DNA of 64,000 nucleotides from Pseudomonas entomophila (GCF_013523125.1 NZ_JAAMQJ010000011.1:1-64000); one strand, 5' to 3'. Numbered from the stretch's first letter, positions 37,006 to 46,109 are shown. Notes: generated by a model from the sequence alone, not told the origin. Made by a program: numbers and translations.

Positions 37006-37659
37006 ATGGACCTGTTCGATCGCCTCAAGGCCGCTGCAGCGGCCGACTGGAGCGCTTACGTCGATCACCGCTTCGTGCGGCAGATGGGCGAGGGCAGCTT
37101 GCCCGAGCCGGTGTTCCGCACCTACCTGGTGCAGGATTACTTGTTCCTGATCCAGTTCGCCCGTGCCTGGGCCCTGGCCGCCTACAAGAGCCGGCGTCCC
37201 GACGACATTCGGGCGGCGCAGGCGGGATTGGCGGCGATCCTCGACGAGACCGAACTGCACCTGCGCCTTTGTGCGCGCTGGGGGCTATCCCGGGACGATG
37301 TCGAGCATGCCCCCGAGCACCGCGCCACCGTGGCCTACAGCCGTTTCGTGCTCGACTGCGGCGCCGCCGGCGACCTGCTCGACTTGCAGGTGGCCTTGGC
37401 GCCCTGCGTGATGGGCTACGCCGAGATCGGCGAGCGCCTGGCGCGCGATGTGCCGGATCTGGCGAGCCATCCCTACGGCGAATGGATCGGCGAGTATGCC
37501 GGCGAAGCCTACCAAGGCGTCGCGACGGCAGCCCGTGCCCATCTGGACGAACTGGCCAGTCGTGGCATGACCGAACAGCGCTTCATCGAACTGGCCGCGA
37601 CTTTCGCTCAGGCCTCACGGCTGGAGGCCGACTTCTGGTCGATGGGGTACGACGAGTAG
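37006..37659 (+). CDS. tenA: Thiaminase II / aminopyrimidine aminohydrolase TenA (Cys type)
   Basis: 217-residue TenA. Active-site Cys134 is in LAPCVMGYAEIG, with Tyr138 and Glu140. Asp44 and Tyr45 are in LVQDYLFL, and the C-terminal LEADFWSMGY carries the second conserved Glu. It hydrolyses 4-amino-5-aminomethyl-2-methylpyrimidine (from degraded thiamin) to the hydroxymethyl form used in thiamin synthesis. The ATG comes 3 bp after the preceding stop, so translation is coupled. No terminator is evident; a REP relic follows. Confidence 0.93.
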   Translation: MDLFDRLKAAAAADWSAYVDHRFVRQMGEGSLPEPVFRTYLVQDYLFLIQFARAWALAAYKSRRPDDIRAAQAGLAAILDETELHLRLCARWGLSRDDVEHAPEHRATVAYSRFVLDCGAAGDLLDLQVALAPCVMGYAEIGERLARDVPDLASHPYGEWIGEYAGEAYQGVATAARAHLDELASRGMTEQRFIELAATFAQASRLEADFWSMGYDE

Positions 37660-37719
37660 CGCACGCGGGCGCCGCGGACGAGTGGGGCAGTCTTGGCGCT
37701 GCGGTGAGGCTGCGTCCAT

Positions 37720-37740
37720 CATCGCGGGCAAGCCTGCGAT
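37720..37740. repeat. Single degenerate REP arm
   Basis: ATCGCGGGCAAGCCTGCGAT matches the inverted REP arm but the 3' half has changed. It lies in the short gap between convergent tenA and the MocR gene. Confidence 0.55.
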
Positions 37741-37787
37741 GAACCGCGCTGCAGCGTTGGGCGGTGCGTCGGTTTCCAGGAGCGAAC

Positions 37788-39224
37788 CTACGCCTTTGCG
37801 GGGGTCGTTCCCGAACGCACATGCCGCGCCAGGACCTGTTCGAACAGGCCCCACATCGCCGCCTCCGTGCTGAACGCCACATTGAACCGCATCCAGCCGC
37901 TCGCCTGGGCATCGACCATGAACAGCTGGCCTGGCCCCAGCATGATGCCGTGCTCCAGCGTGTCGTCCAACAGCGCGGCGCTGTCGGGCAGGTCAGGGTG
38001 ACGCGTCCAGATGTACAGGCCCTCGTCCGACTCGACGAACAGCTCGAAGCCCAGGCGATGCAACTGCTGGCCGACCACCCGGTGCGCGTCGGCCAGTCGC
38101 TGGCGCAGACGCTTGAGGTGCTTGCGCCAGCGTCCATCGATGACCGCCGCATACACCACCCGCTCCATCACCTGCGAGGTGGTCAGCCCTGAACGCATCT
38201 TCAACCGCAGCAATTGCTGGATCGACTCGGCATTGGCCAGCAGGTAGCCGACGCGCACGTTCGGTGAAATGCTCTTGGAGTAGCTGCCGACGTACACCAC
38301 CTGCTGCAAGTGATCCAGGCTGGCCAGGCAAGGTTGGGGCTCGGCCATCATGTCGGCGTAGAGGTTGTTCTCCACCAGTCGGAACCCATGCTGCGAGGCC
38401 AGTTGCAAGAGCCGGTGCAACTGGGGCAGGGGCGTGCGCGAGCAGGTCGGGCTGTGCAGGTGCGGCTGGGTGAAGAACACGGTCGGACGGTACTGGTCCA
38501 GCAAGTGCTCGAGCTGGTCCAGGTCATAGCCGGCCGGTGTCCGAGGCACCCCGACCAGTGTCGCGCCCTGAAAGCGCAGGATGCTCATCAGGTTGGGATA
38601 ACCGGGGTCATCCACCAGTACTACATCGCCCGGCCGCACCAGTGTGCGCACCGCCAGGTCCAAGGCCTGGCTGGCGCCGTGGGTCAGCAGCAGCTGCGTC
38701 GGGTTGGCGACGATGCTCAACTCCTGCTGCAGGTTCTGCGCGGTCAAGGCCCGTAGTTCGGGCAGGCCCATCGGATCGCCATAGCCCGACAATTCCAGAG
38801 GGCTGCCTGCGACCTGACGCATGCCGCGGCGCAGGCCGTCCTCGTACATCCAGTCGTTGGGCAGCCAGCCGCAGCCGGGCTTGTAGGGCAACTGGCGGGT
38901 CTCGAAGATCTGTTGCAGGTACCACTCCGAGTTGAAGCGCGGACGTGGCGTGTCGGGCCGGTGCGCGTGCTGTTCGAGCAGCTCGTTCACCGCACGATTG
39001 ACGAAGAAGCCGGCATTGCCGCGGCTCACCAACAGGCCCTGGGCAACCAGGCGATCGTAGGCCTCCACCACGGTGAAGGTGCTGACCGAATAGGTCACGG
39101 CGAAGGCGCGGATCGAAGGCACCTTGGCACCCGGCTTGAGGGTCTGGTCGTCGATCCGCTCGCGCAGCCCGTCGATGATCTGGTTGACCAGCGGGATGGG
39201 TGAGTCGGGGTGAAGTTCGAGCAT
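37788..39224 (-). CDS. MocR-family regulator (GntR HTH + aminotransferase domain)
   Basis: 478 residues: GntR winged helix-turn-helix (about 1-70, PSIRAFAVTYSVSTFTVVEA) joined to a fold-type I aminotransferase-like domain (about 110-470). The PLP lysine is kept in GSYSKSISP, and a late Arg in GWMRFNVAF. Two cofactor contacts differ from the norm: HxNPTG reads HLHSPTCS, and EDD..Y reads ENNLY, replacing the Asp that pairs with the pyridine nitrogen. ATG at 39224 with AAGG upstream. Divergent from an APC permease gene 455 bp away, its likely target. Confidence 0.88.
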   Translation of the reverse strand: MLELHPDSPIPLVNQIIDGLRERIDDQTLKPGAKVPSIRAFAVTYSVSTFTVVEAYDRLVAQGLLVSRGNAGFFVNRAVNELLEQHAHRPDTPRPRFNSEWYLQQIFETRQLPYKPGCGWLPNDWMYEDGLRRGMRQVAGSPLELSGYGDPMGLPELRALTAQNLQQELSIVANPTQLLLTHGASQALDLAVRTLVRPGDVVLVDDPGYPNLMSILRFQGATLVGVPRTPAGYDLDQLEHLLDQYRPTVFFTQPHLHSPTCSRTPLPQLHRLLQLASQHGFRLVENNLYADMMAEPQPCLASLDHLQQVVYVGSYSKSISPNVRVGYLLANAESIQQLLRLKMRSGLTTSQVMERVVYAAVIDGRWRKHLKRLRQRLADAHRVVGQQLHRLGFELFVESDEGLYIWTRHPDLPDSAALLDDTLEHGIMLGPGQLFMVDAQASGWMRFNVAFSTEAAMWGLFEQVLARHVRSGTTPAKA

Positions 39225-39678
39225 GGGGTAGGCCTTCAGGGGAGGGCGTGGCAACCAGGCGCCAGCAGGGTATCGCGGGTGTATTGCATGGGTGGCCTGT
39301 ACAGTGCAGTGAAGATTTCACCTGCCTGTGCATGGCTCATTGCGACGGACATTTTTACATTAGGTGTCAGTTATCGCCACACCCAGCATGACAATGCGTC
39401 GTGAACGACAGCAAAGAGACCGCCGCAGTACGGCCGAGGTCCGCCTCGCGTCCTGTTCCAGGCCGGGTATGACGGAGTCTAGCCGTCATTCGGCCGTTGC
39501 ACGGTTCAGTTCGTCCGGGGATCGCTCTCCGGACGCGTAGGCAGGCCGCCATGGAAGGCCTGCGTGTGCGTTGTGCACGCCCTCCTGCTCGCTTGGCACT
39601 GATGTACGGGTGAAACCGATAGCCATCGGGGTTTCACGGATCTTCCTTGGATAAAAAGAAACACGGGGTACACAACTG
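39225..39678. other. Divergent promoter region between MocR and APC permease genes
   Basis: 454 bp without a supported gene. It contains a perfect palindrome CTGTACAG (39297-39304) followed by TGCAGTG, 73 bp from the MocR start, a plausible regulator or promoter site for one or both genes. I see no terminator or riboswitch. Confidence 0.5.
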
Positions 39679-41091
39679 ATGGACGCAACATCCTCCTCCA
39701 CCCTCGCCGCGAACGAGGCGCACGAGAGCAAGCTCAGTGCCACCCTCAAGCCGCGCCACCTGACGATGATGTCGATCGCCGGGGTCATCGGCGGCGCCCT
39801 GTTCGTCGGCTCCGGCAGCGTGATTCACAGCGCCGGCCCAGCCGCCGTGCTGGCCTACCTGGCCGGCGGCATCCTGGTGGTGCTGATCATGCGCATGCTC
39901 GGCGAGATGGCGACCTCCTCGCCGGACACCGGCTCGTTCTCCACCTACGCCGACCGCGCCATCGGCCGCTGGGCCGGTTTCACCATCGGCTGGCTGTACT
40001 GGTGGTACTGGGTGATCCTGATGGCCTGGGAAGCCTACGTGGCAGGCAAGATCCTGCACGGCTTCTTCCCCGACGTGAGCGTCAACGTGTTCGTCCTGGC
40101 GACCACCTTGCTGCTGATCACGGTAAACTTCTTCAACGTCAAGCACTACGGTGAGTTCGAGTTCTGGTTCGCGTTGATCAAGGTCGTGGCGATCTGTTGC
40201 TTCCTGATCGTGTGCACCGCCGCCGTCATGAACATCTGGCAGTTCGGCGAAGTGCGCGGCATGACCCACCTGACCGCCGAAGGCTTCATGCCCAACGGCA
40301 TCACCACGGTGGTCGGCGCGTTGCTCGGCGTGATGTTTGCCTTCCTCGGCGCGGAAATCGTCACCATCGCCGCTTCCGAATCCAAGGACCCGGCCCGTCA
40401 GATCGTCAAGGCCACCAACTCCGTGGTCTGGCGCGTGTGCCTGTTCTACGTCGGCTCGATCTTCCTGATCGTCTGCCTGGTGCCGTGGAACGACCCGCAC
40501 CTGGGCGTCTCCGGCTATGGCGCCTACCGCCGTACCCTGGAACTGCTGGGCGTGCCGTACGCCGAGCTGCTGATGAACTTCGTGGTGCTGACCTCGGTGA
40601 GCAGCTGCCTGATCTCCGGCCACTACACTGCCTCGCGCATGCTGTTCTCCCTGGCCAAGCGCGGCGATGCGCCGTCGATCTTCAAGCGTACCCGCGCCAA
40701 CTCCGGCGTGCCGGTGTTCGCCATCGTCGGCTCGTGCCTGGTCGCGGTGTTCTGCGCCCTGATCAACTTCAGCGAGACCCTGCGCCCGCAGGACGTGCTG
40801 GAAACCCTGATGAACACCACCGGCATGATCGCCCTGCTGGTGTACCTGGTGATCGCCTTCTCGCAGCTGCGCATGCGCCGCAAGCTGATCGCCGAGGGCA
40901 AGGAGATCCAGCTCAAGATGTGGCTGTTCCCCTGGCTGACCTACCTGGTGATCGCGTTCATCGTGGTCTGCCTGGTGGTGATGGCCTTCCTGCCGGACTA
41001 CCAGATCCTGGTGATCTCCACGGGCGCTGCGGCGGCCATCGTGGTGGCCATGGGTGTGGTGCACCAGATCCGGGGTGCCAAGCGCGTCTGA
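39679..41091 (+). CDS. GabP/AnsP-type amino acid permease (APC superfamily)
   Basis: 470-residue permease with about 12 helices. The N-terminus LKPRHLTMMSIAGVIGGALF carries the amino-acid-permease signature with GSGSVIHSAGPAAVL; MLGEMATSSPDTGSFSTYAD and GAEIVTIAASESKDPARQIV in helix 6 are hallmarks of the AAT family (GABA, asparagine, aromatic amino acid permeases). A GGGG stretch lies upstream of the ATG. Single gene with its own terminator, divergent from the MocR regulator, so probable substrate-induced uptake. Confidence 0.9.
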   Translation: MDATSSSTLAANEAHESKLSATLKPRHLTMMSIAGVIGGALFVGSGSVIHSAGPAAVLAYLAGGILVVLIMRMLGEMATSSPDTGSFSTYADRAIGRWAGFTIGWLYWWYWVILMAWEAYVAGKILHGFFPDVSVNVFVLATTLLLITVNFFNVKHYGEFEFWFALIKVVAICCFLIVCTAAVMNIWQFGEVRGMTHLTAEGFMPNGITTVVGALLGVMFAFLGAEIVTIAASESKDPARQIVKATNSVVWRVCLFYVGSIFLIVCLVPWNDPHLGVSGYGAYRRTLELLGVPYAELLMNFVVLTSVSSCLISGHYTASRMLFSLAKRGDAPSIFKRTRANSGVPVFAIVGSCLVAVFCALINFSETLRPQDVLETLMNTTGMIALLVYLVIAFSQLRMRRKLIAEGKEIQLKMWLFPWLTYLVIAFIVVCLVVMAFLPDYQILVISTGAAAAIVVAMGVVHQIRGAKRV

Positions 41092-41104
41092 TTTGGGCGT
41101 GATG

Positions 41105-41147
41105 AAAAACCCGCGCTCGCCTGGGGAGGTGAACGCGGGTTTTTTTG
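41105..41147. terminator. Bidirectional terminator between two permease genes
   Basis: AAAACCCGCG / CGCGGGTTTTTTT with a long, partly paired inner stretch (CTCGCCT / AGGTGAA). Convergent genes lie on both sides. Confidence 0.88.
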
Positions 41148-41284
41148 TGGCATTTCGCCGCTAACTTCTGTCGTTGCGACCGCGTGGCTCGCGTGCCAAG
41201 GGCGGCGAGCGCGGCCCCTCGTGGGCGAGCACGATCCAGACCTGGCAGGACATCGGTCTGAAGCTGCGGGCCCAGGCTCCCCGA

Positions 41285-42607
41285 TCAGGCCTCCTCGAAC
41301 TGCATTTCCGGCGGCTGCCGACGCAGGCCGCCCGTGAGCACCAGCAGATAGACCATACCAATGACCAGCCAGACCCCACCCAGGTAGAGGGCCATGGAAT
41401 CCAGACTGGCCATCAGCCAGAGATCGGCGACCAGGCCGATCAGTGGGAAGAGCAGGTAGATCACCGCAGCCTTGGCACCACGCGCGCCCTGATCGATCCA
41501 GTAGTGGAAGACCACCGACAGGTTCACCAGGCTGAAGGCCAGGAATGCGCCGAAGTTGATGAACGAGGTGGAGGTGGTCACGTCCATGCGCAACGCCAGC
41601 AGCGCCACGACGCCGCACAGCACGAGGCTGATCACGGGCGTGCCGAAGCGTTCGCTCAGGCGCCCGAACCAGCGCTTGGGCAGCACGCCGTCCCGGCCCA
41701 TGGCGAACAGCAGCCGCGAGGCACTCGCCTGGGCAGACAGGCCCGAGGTGAATTGCCCTACGATCAGGCCGATCAGAAAGACACTGACGAAGACGTCACC
41801 GCCGATGGCCTGGGCAATCTCATAGGCCGCCGAATCGGCGTTGGCGAACTCGGAGGAGGGGTGGGCCAGCTGGACCACGTAGCTGACGCCGATGAACAGG
41901 ATGCCCCCCAGCAAGGTGATCAGCAGGATCGCCCGCGGGATGGTCTTGCGCGGCTCATGGGTTTCCTCGGTGAGGGTGCTGACCGCATCGAACCCCAGGA
42001 ACGAATAGCAGGCGATGGCCGCACCGCTCATCACCAGCGGGAGCTGGAACCCGTCCTGGTAGAACGGCGCGAGCGTCCAGAACGGCTGACGCAGGTCGCC
42101 CGTGGCGTAGTGGGCGGCCAGCCCGACGAACGCCGCCAGCACCAGGAACTGCAGCAGCATCAGCACGCCGTTGACCGTCTTGGCCAGTTGCAGGCCGACG
42201 ATGTTGATCGCGGTGGTGACCGCGATGAAGGCGATCACCCAGATCGACTGCGGCACGTGCGGGAAGGCCGAGTGCAGGTAGGCCGCCCCGATCAGCCAGA
42301 TCGCCATGGGCAGGAACAGGTAGTCGAGCAGTACCGCCCAACCGGCGAGAAAACCGAGCTTGGGGCTGATGGACTTGCGTACGTAGGTGTAGGCCGAACC
42401 GGCGACCGGAAAGGCCTTGGCCATTTTTCCGTAGCTCAGGGCGGTGAACAGCATGGCGATGGCGGCGGCCAGGTAGGCGGCAGGCACCGCACCGCCGGTG
42501 GTGTCGGCCAGGATGCCGAAGGTGCCCAGGACGATGATGGGCGTCATGTAGGCGATGCCGAACAGCGTGACCGCACCCAGCGACAAGGTGCGCTTCAATT
42601 GGGGCAT
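41285..42607 (-). CDS. APC superfamily permease (PlaP/PuuP-like)
   Basis: 440-residue permease with about 12 helices. KRTLSLGAVTLFGIAYMTPI and KAFPVAGSAYTYVRKSISP are close to the putrescine importers PuuP/PlaP, and FLGFDAVSTLTEETHEPRKT is the conserved helix-6 loop motif. Probable import of an amine or amino acid. It lies 96 bp downstream of the amidase gene and probably forms an operon with it: amidase first, permease second. Confidence 0.87.
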   Translation of the reverse strand: MPQLKRTLSLGAVTLFGIAYMTPIIVLGTFGILADTTGGAVPAAYLAAAIAMLFTALSYGKMAKAFPVAGSAYTYVRKSISPKLGFLAGWAVLLDYLFLPMAIWLIGAAYLHSAFPHVPQSIWVIAFIAVTTAINIVGLQLAKTVNGVLMLLQFLVLAAFVGLAAHYATGDLRQPFWTLAPFYQDGFQLPLVMSGAAIACYSFLGFDAVSTLTEETHEPRKTIPRAILLITLLGGILFIGVSYVVQLAHPSSEFANADSAAYEIAQAIGGDVFVSVFLIGLIVGQFTSGLSAQASASRLLFAMGRDGVLPKRWFGRLSERFGTPVISLVLCGVVALLALRMDVTTSTSFINFGAFLAFSLVNLSVVFHYWIDQGARGAKAAVIYLLFPLIGLVADLWLMASLDSMALYLGGVWLVIGMVYLLVLTGGLRRQPPEMQFEEA

Positions 42608-42702
42608 GTGCGTGACTCCGGATTGTGTTTGTTATGGAGTGAAGACGCCAAGGCCAGCCGTGACCCTGGCGTGTGCAGATCCGAGCGGCCGGGCGCTGGC
42701 GA

Positions 42703-43527
42703 TCAGTGGGTCTGGATCAGCAGCTCCCGCAGGCCGCAGGCATGCTCGATGTGCTGGCCAGGCAATGTGACGCGTCGCTCGGCCAGATAGCTGTAGTCCT
42801 GGCGGGCCTCCTGCACACGCGCCAGGTCGAGGGCCATCTGCAGCCGGCACGGTTCGCGTCCTGCTTCACACAGCACCTGCCCATAAGGGTCGACCACCGC
42901 GCTGCCGCCGGCGAATACCAGGTCGCCATCGCCGACGCCGACACGGTTGACCATGACCGCGTACGCCTGGTTTTCCATGGCGCGTGCGCTGATGGCCGTG
43001 CGGTGGGTCGGGCCGTAGGGGTCCATGTTGCCGTTGGTGACCAGAATGACGTCGGCGCCGAGCTGACCGAGCGCCCTCGCGCTCTCGGGGAATTCAATGT
43101 CGAAGCAGACCAGCAGCCCGACCCGCACCCCCTTGAACAGCGTCGTGGCGTAGCGGTCGCCTGCGCTGAAGATGCCTTTGTCCGAGGCCCACAGGTGGGT
43201 CTTGCGGTAGGTCAGGGTGATGCCCTCGGGCGTGACCAGCACGGTCGTGTTGTAGAAGCGGCCGTCGTTGCCGGCTTCCGCAAGGCCGACCACCACCCCC
43301 AGGTTTTTTTCTTTCGCCGCGTGCGCCACGGCCGTGAGGGTCGGGCCATCGAGCGGCTCGGCAAGGTGGGCGATGTTCTGCGCCGTGGGAAAGCCCATCA
43401 GCTGTGTTTCGGGGAACACCACCAGGTCGGTGCCGGGCGCGCAGGCGCGGATCGCCTCGAGGGTGCGCGCCAGGTTATGGGCCGTGTCGCCATCGCGACC
43501 GGCCAGTTGGACGAGTTCTACGTTCAT
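42703..43527 (-). CDS. Nitrilase-superfamily carbon-nitrogen hydrolase
   Basis: 274-residue cytoplasmic amidase with the Glu-Lys-Cys triad: Glu40 in VVFPET, Lys109 in TYRKTHLW, Cys141 in LLVCFDIEFPE. It would hydrolyse a non-peptide C-N bond, such as an N-carbamoyl or amide group. The context of a putrescine-like permease suggests an amide-bearing amine substrate, an inference only. ATG at 43527 with AGGAG 6 bp upstream. A LuxR-type regulator gene is divergent 185 bp away. Confidence 0.9.
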   Translation of the reverse strand: MNVELVQLAGRDGDTAHNLARTLEAIRACAPGTDLVVFPETQLMGFPTAQNIAHLAEPLDGPTLTAVAHAAKEKNLGVVVGLAEAGNDGRFYNTTVLVTPEGITLTYRKTHLWASDKGIFSAGDRYATTLFKGVRVGLLVCFDIEFPESARALGQLGADVILVTNGNMDPYGPTHRTAISARAMENQAYAVMVNRVGVGDGDLVFAGGSAVVDPYGQVLCEAGREPCRLQMALDLARVQEARQDYSYLAERRVTLPGQHIEHACGLRELLIQTH

Positions 43528-43712
43528 GTCTGCTCCTGACAACACGGTGGTGGCCGAACGTTCTGACAGCGAAAAGGCCTGGCGACAGTGTCCATGCACC
43601 TTTGAGGTAACATGGCCACGGCGCGCCGGGGGTCGGCCATGCTCGACCGAGTATGCCGCCGCTGCGCCGGCCGGGGTAATTACGCCCTTGTGGTAACCCA
43701 GATGGGGTAGAG

Positions 43713-44492
43713 ATGAACCTTACACTGCAGGACATCGCCTGGCACCGCTCGGTCGGGCAATTGATCGAGGTGCTGGACCAACCGTCGTTCTGGCTTCGCC
43801 TGGTGCGTCTGCTGGGGCAGTACGTCGCGTTCGACAGTTGGGTGGCGCTGCTCTTCAGTGAAGGACGGCCCTTGGTGTATGCGGAATGCCCGGGCGCGGA
43901 CGGCGGCGAAGACCCCTTGTTCCAGGATTACCTCAAGGGCCTCTACCTGCTCGACCCGTTCTACATCGCCAGCCGGGAAGCGCGAACCGGCGGTCTGGTG
44001 CACCTGGCCGACGTGGCCCCGGAGTGCTTCGAGCGCACCGACTACTACCAGCGCTACTTTCGCCTCAACGTGGTGGCCGACGAGGTGCAGTACAATGTCC
44101 CGCTCGAGGGAGGACGCACGCTGTGCCTGTCGCTGGGCAGCCGCTCGGCGTTCAGCGGGCCGCAGATCGCGTTGCTGCACCTGGCGCAGCCCTGGGTGCT
44201 GGCGATGATGCGCCAGCGCTTGCGCTTCGAGAAGGCTGCGCTCGAGGTGGCCCCTGCGCCGCAGTGGCAACATCAGCTGGAGCAGGGCAGTGGCAGGCTC
44301 GATGCGCCGCTCACGGCTCGGGAACTGGAGGTCGGGCGCATGGTGCTCAGTGGGTGTTCGAGCAAGGAGATCGGCCGCAAGCTGGCCATCTCCTCGGAAA
44401 CGGTGAGGGTTCACCGCAAGCACATCTACAGCAAGCTGGGCATCAAGTCGCAGTCCGAGCTGTTCGCGTTGTTCCTCAAGGCGCAGGCGTGA
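43713..44492 (+). CDS. LuxR-family transcriptional regulator
   Basis: 259 residues with a C-terminal LuxR/GerE helix-turn-helix at about 197-255 (LTARELEVGRMVLSGCSSKE, SSETVRVHRKHIYSKLGI). The N-terminal half lacks the acyl-homoserine-lactone-binding signature and a receiver domain; it looks like a small-molecule or unknown sensor (QPSFWLRLVRLLGQYVAFDS). Divergent from the amidase-permease pair, so the likely controller of those genes. Three GGTAAY hexamers lie in the shared promoter region (near 43608, 43675 and 43692). Confidence 0.87.
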   Translation: MNLTLQDIAWHRSVGQLIEVLDQPSFWLRLVRLLGQYVAFDSWVALLFSEGRPLVYAECPGADGGEDPLFQDYLKGLYLLDPFYIASREARTGGLVHLADVAPECFERTDYYQRYFRLNVVADEVQYNVPLEGGRTLCLSLGSRSAFSGPQIALLHLAQPWVLAMMRQRLRFEKAALEVAPAPQWQHQLEQGSGRLDAPLTARELEVGRMVLSGCSSKEIGRKLAISSETVRVHRKHIYSKLGIKSQSELFALFLKAQA

Positions 44493-44612
44493 AGCGATGG
44501 AGGCTTCGAGATTCGGTGGAAGCAAGCCCGTGATGCCAGATCCGAGTAGAAACCGGCTGGAGATCGAACGTCCAGCGCCGATGGAGGCGCTTGGCATGGT
44601 TAAGAGGTGATC

Positions 44613-44846
44613 GTGAAGACGTTGTATGGTGTGTACCTGTTCATCACCGTGTGCGCGATGGTGTTGGCCTACAAACTCGGCGCTGGCGAGCAGGGTATCG
44701 CGCAGGAAGCGGCGCGGTGCATGACGCATGAGCGCATCGCCGAGCAAGACCAGTGCCTGAAGACGCTCGAAGCCGATGTGGGCGAGCTGTACCGCGCCGT
44801 CAAGGCGCTCTCCGAGCAGAAGCGGGAAGCGGCGCCGACACCGTGA
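44613..44846 (+). CDS. Small hypothetical protein with N-terminal membrane helix
   Basis: 77 residues: a membrane helix (VKTLYGVYLFITVCAMVLAY) and then a charged helical tail (HERIAEQDQCLKTLEADVGE) with two cysteines. GTG at 44613 has AAGAGG 5 bp upstream; another GTG two codons earlier is inside that site. No family recognised. A short hairpin follows. Confidence 0.65.
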   Translation: MKTLYGVYLFITVCAMVLAYKLGAGEQGIAQEAARCMTHERIAEQDQCLKTLEADVGELYRAVKALSEQKREAAPTP

Positions 44847-44847
44847 T

Positions 44848-44874
44848 GCCTGGAGACTGACTCCAGGCGGTCCT
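44848..44874 (+). terminator. Short hairpin after the small membrane protein gene
   Basis: GCCTGGAG, a 5-nt loop, CTCCAGGC, then GGTCCTTT. The stem is perfect but the T-tract is poor. Confidence 0.45.
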
Positions 44875-44894
44875 TTCGCGCCTTCAGAAGGACA

Positions 44895-46109
44895 TCATTC
44901 CTTGCTCAGGTCCACCAAGGGCGCCTGCCGTACCTCGGTCTCGCGTCCGTCCTGGATGTCGCTCACCTGTTGCAGGGCTTTATCCACGGCCCCCTTGTCC
45001 GCCAACAGGCTGTACTGGATGCGGAACTGCTTGTGTGCCTTCGGCTCGATGCTCGGCACCAGGTTCAGCGGCCGCTGATACCGACGGTTGTAGGAAAAGC
45101 TCGTCCCTGGCTCCAGCCCCGTGACGTAACCCTGCCCCTGGGTGTCGGTGTTCTTCCACAGCGAGAACACCGGCAGCGTGCCGGTGTTGAAACCGACCGA
45201 GACGCCCAGCGTGCCCGCCTTGTTGTGCAGCACGGTCAGCGTGTCGCCCTTGGTATCGGCGTATGGCACCACGTTGTAGACCGTCTCGTCGTAATCCTGG
45301 GTCGGCGCACGGTAGGTCTGCCAGTCGGCCAGGTCGCCCTTGGCCTTGTCGTTGAACGGCGACACCTGCTTCACCGGGGCGGCGAAGCGCGCACCCTGCT
45401 CCAGGAACGGGGCGCCGAAGTTGCTGTGGTACAGCGCCTGGTACTCCTTGGCGTAGTCGCCGTTGTTGGTCAGGGTGTCGTCGAGCGTGAAGGTCACGCT
45501 GCCGGGTTCGGTGACCAGCTCGGTCGCGACCGAGAAATCGACCTTCTTGAAGGCCTGCTCTTTCAGCTCGCCACGCAAGGTGATGGCGTAGGGCGGCGTC
45601 TCGTCGATGTGCAGCGTCACCGTGCTCGCCGGAATGTTGGCCGCCCGACCGTGCAGCGTCAGCAGCTCGCCGTTGTCGACGCCAGGATGGCCGACCCATT
45701 CGTAGCCGCAACGGGCGACCAGCTCGTTGAAGCCTTCCAGCCAGCCCAGGCCGTTACGGCCGGTGAGTTCGATGAAGGACGGGTTGACCACCTCCTTGAC
45801 CGGCGAGTCCCAGCCCATGCGTACGTCACCGACCGACGCCTGCAACACGTTCATGCCACGGGTCGGTACCACGGAGAGTTTCATCGTGCCGTTGTCGATG
45901 TCGACGATGCTGACGCCTTCCTGGCGACCGCCATGCAGGGTACGCAGCGTGACGCTGAAGGGTTTGTCGGTCTTGACGCCCAGCTGCGCGCTGGTGACCT
46001 GCCAGGGCTGGGCGGCCTTGTCGGTGTCGAGCAGGACGTAGTCCCAGGCCATGGCGTAGGGCGTGGCGGACAGGACGGCGAGGGCAAGGGACAGTCTGAG
46101 CAAGGTCAT
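44895..46109 (-). CDS. Exported aldose 1-epimerase family (DUF4432) protein
   Basis: 404 residues. A signal peptide (MTLLRLSLALAVLSATPYAMA) sends it to the periplasm. The rest has the galactose-mutarotase-like beta-sandwich pattern of DUF4432: VSIVDIDNGTMKLSVVPTRG, GWLEGFNELVARCGYEWVGH and YHSNFGAPFL. A conserved His in the last stretch and a late Glu-rich part may form a sugar site. ATG at 46109 fixed by the signal peptide, with AAGG upstream. Carbohydrate epimerase or binding function is inferred; DUF4432 members are usually cytoplasmic, so the export signal is noteworthy. Confidence 0.82.
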   Translation of the reverse strand: MTLLRLSLALAVLSATPYAMAWDYVLLDTDKAAQPWQVTSAQLGVKTDKPFSVTLRTLHGGRQEGVSIVDIDNGTMKLSVVPTRGMNVLQASVGDVRMGWDSPVKEVVNPSFIELTGRNGLGWLEGFNELVARCGYEWVGHPGVDNGELLTLHGRAANIPASTVTLHIDETPPYAITLRGELKEQAFKKVDFSVATELVTEPGSVTFTLDDTLTNNGDYAKEYQALYHSNFGAPFLEQGARFAAPVKQVSPFNDKAKGDLADWQTYRAPTQDYDETVYNVVPYADTKGDTLTVLHNKAGTLGVSVGFNTGTLPVFSLWKNTDTQGQGYVTGLEPGTSFSYNRRYQRPLNLVPSIEPKAHKQFRIQYSLLADKGAVDKALQQVSDIQDGRETEVRQAPLVDLSKE

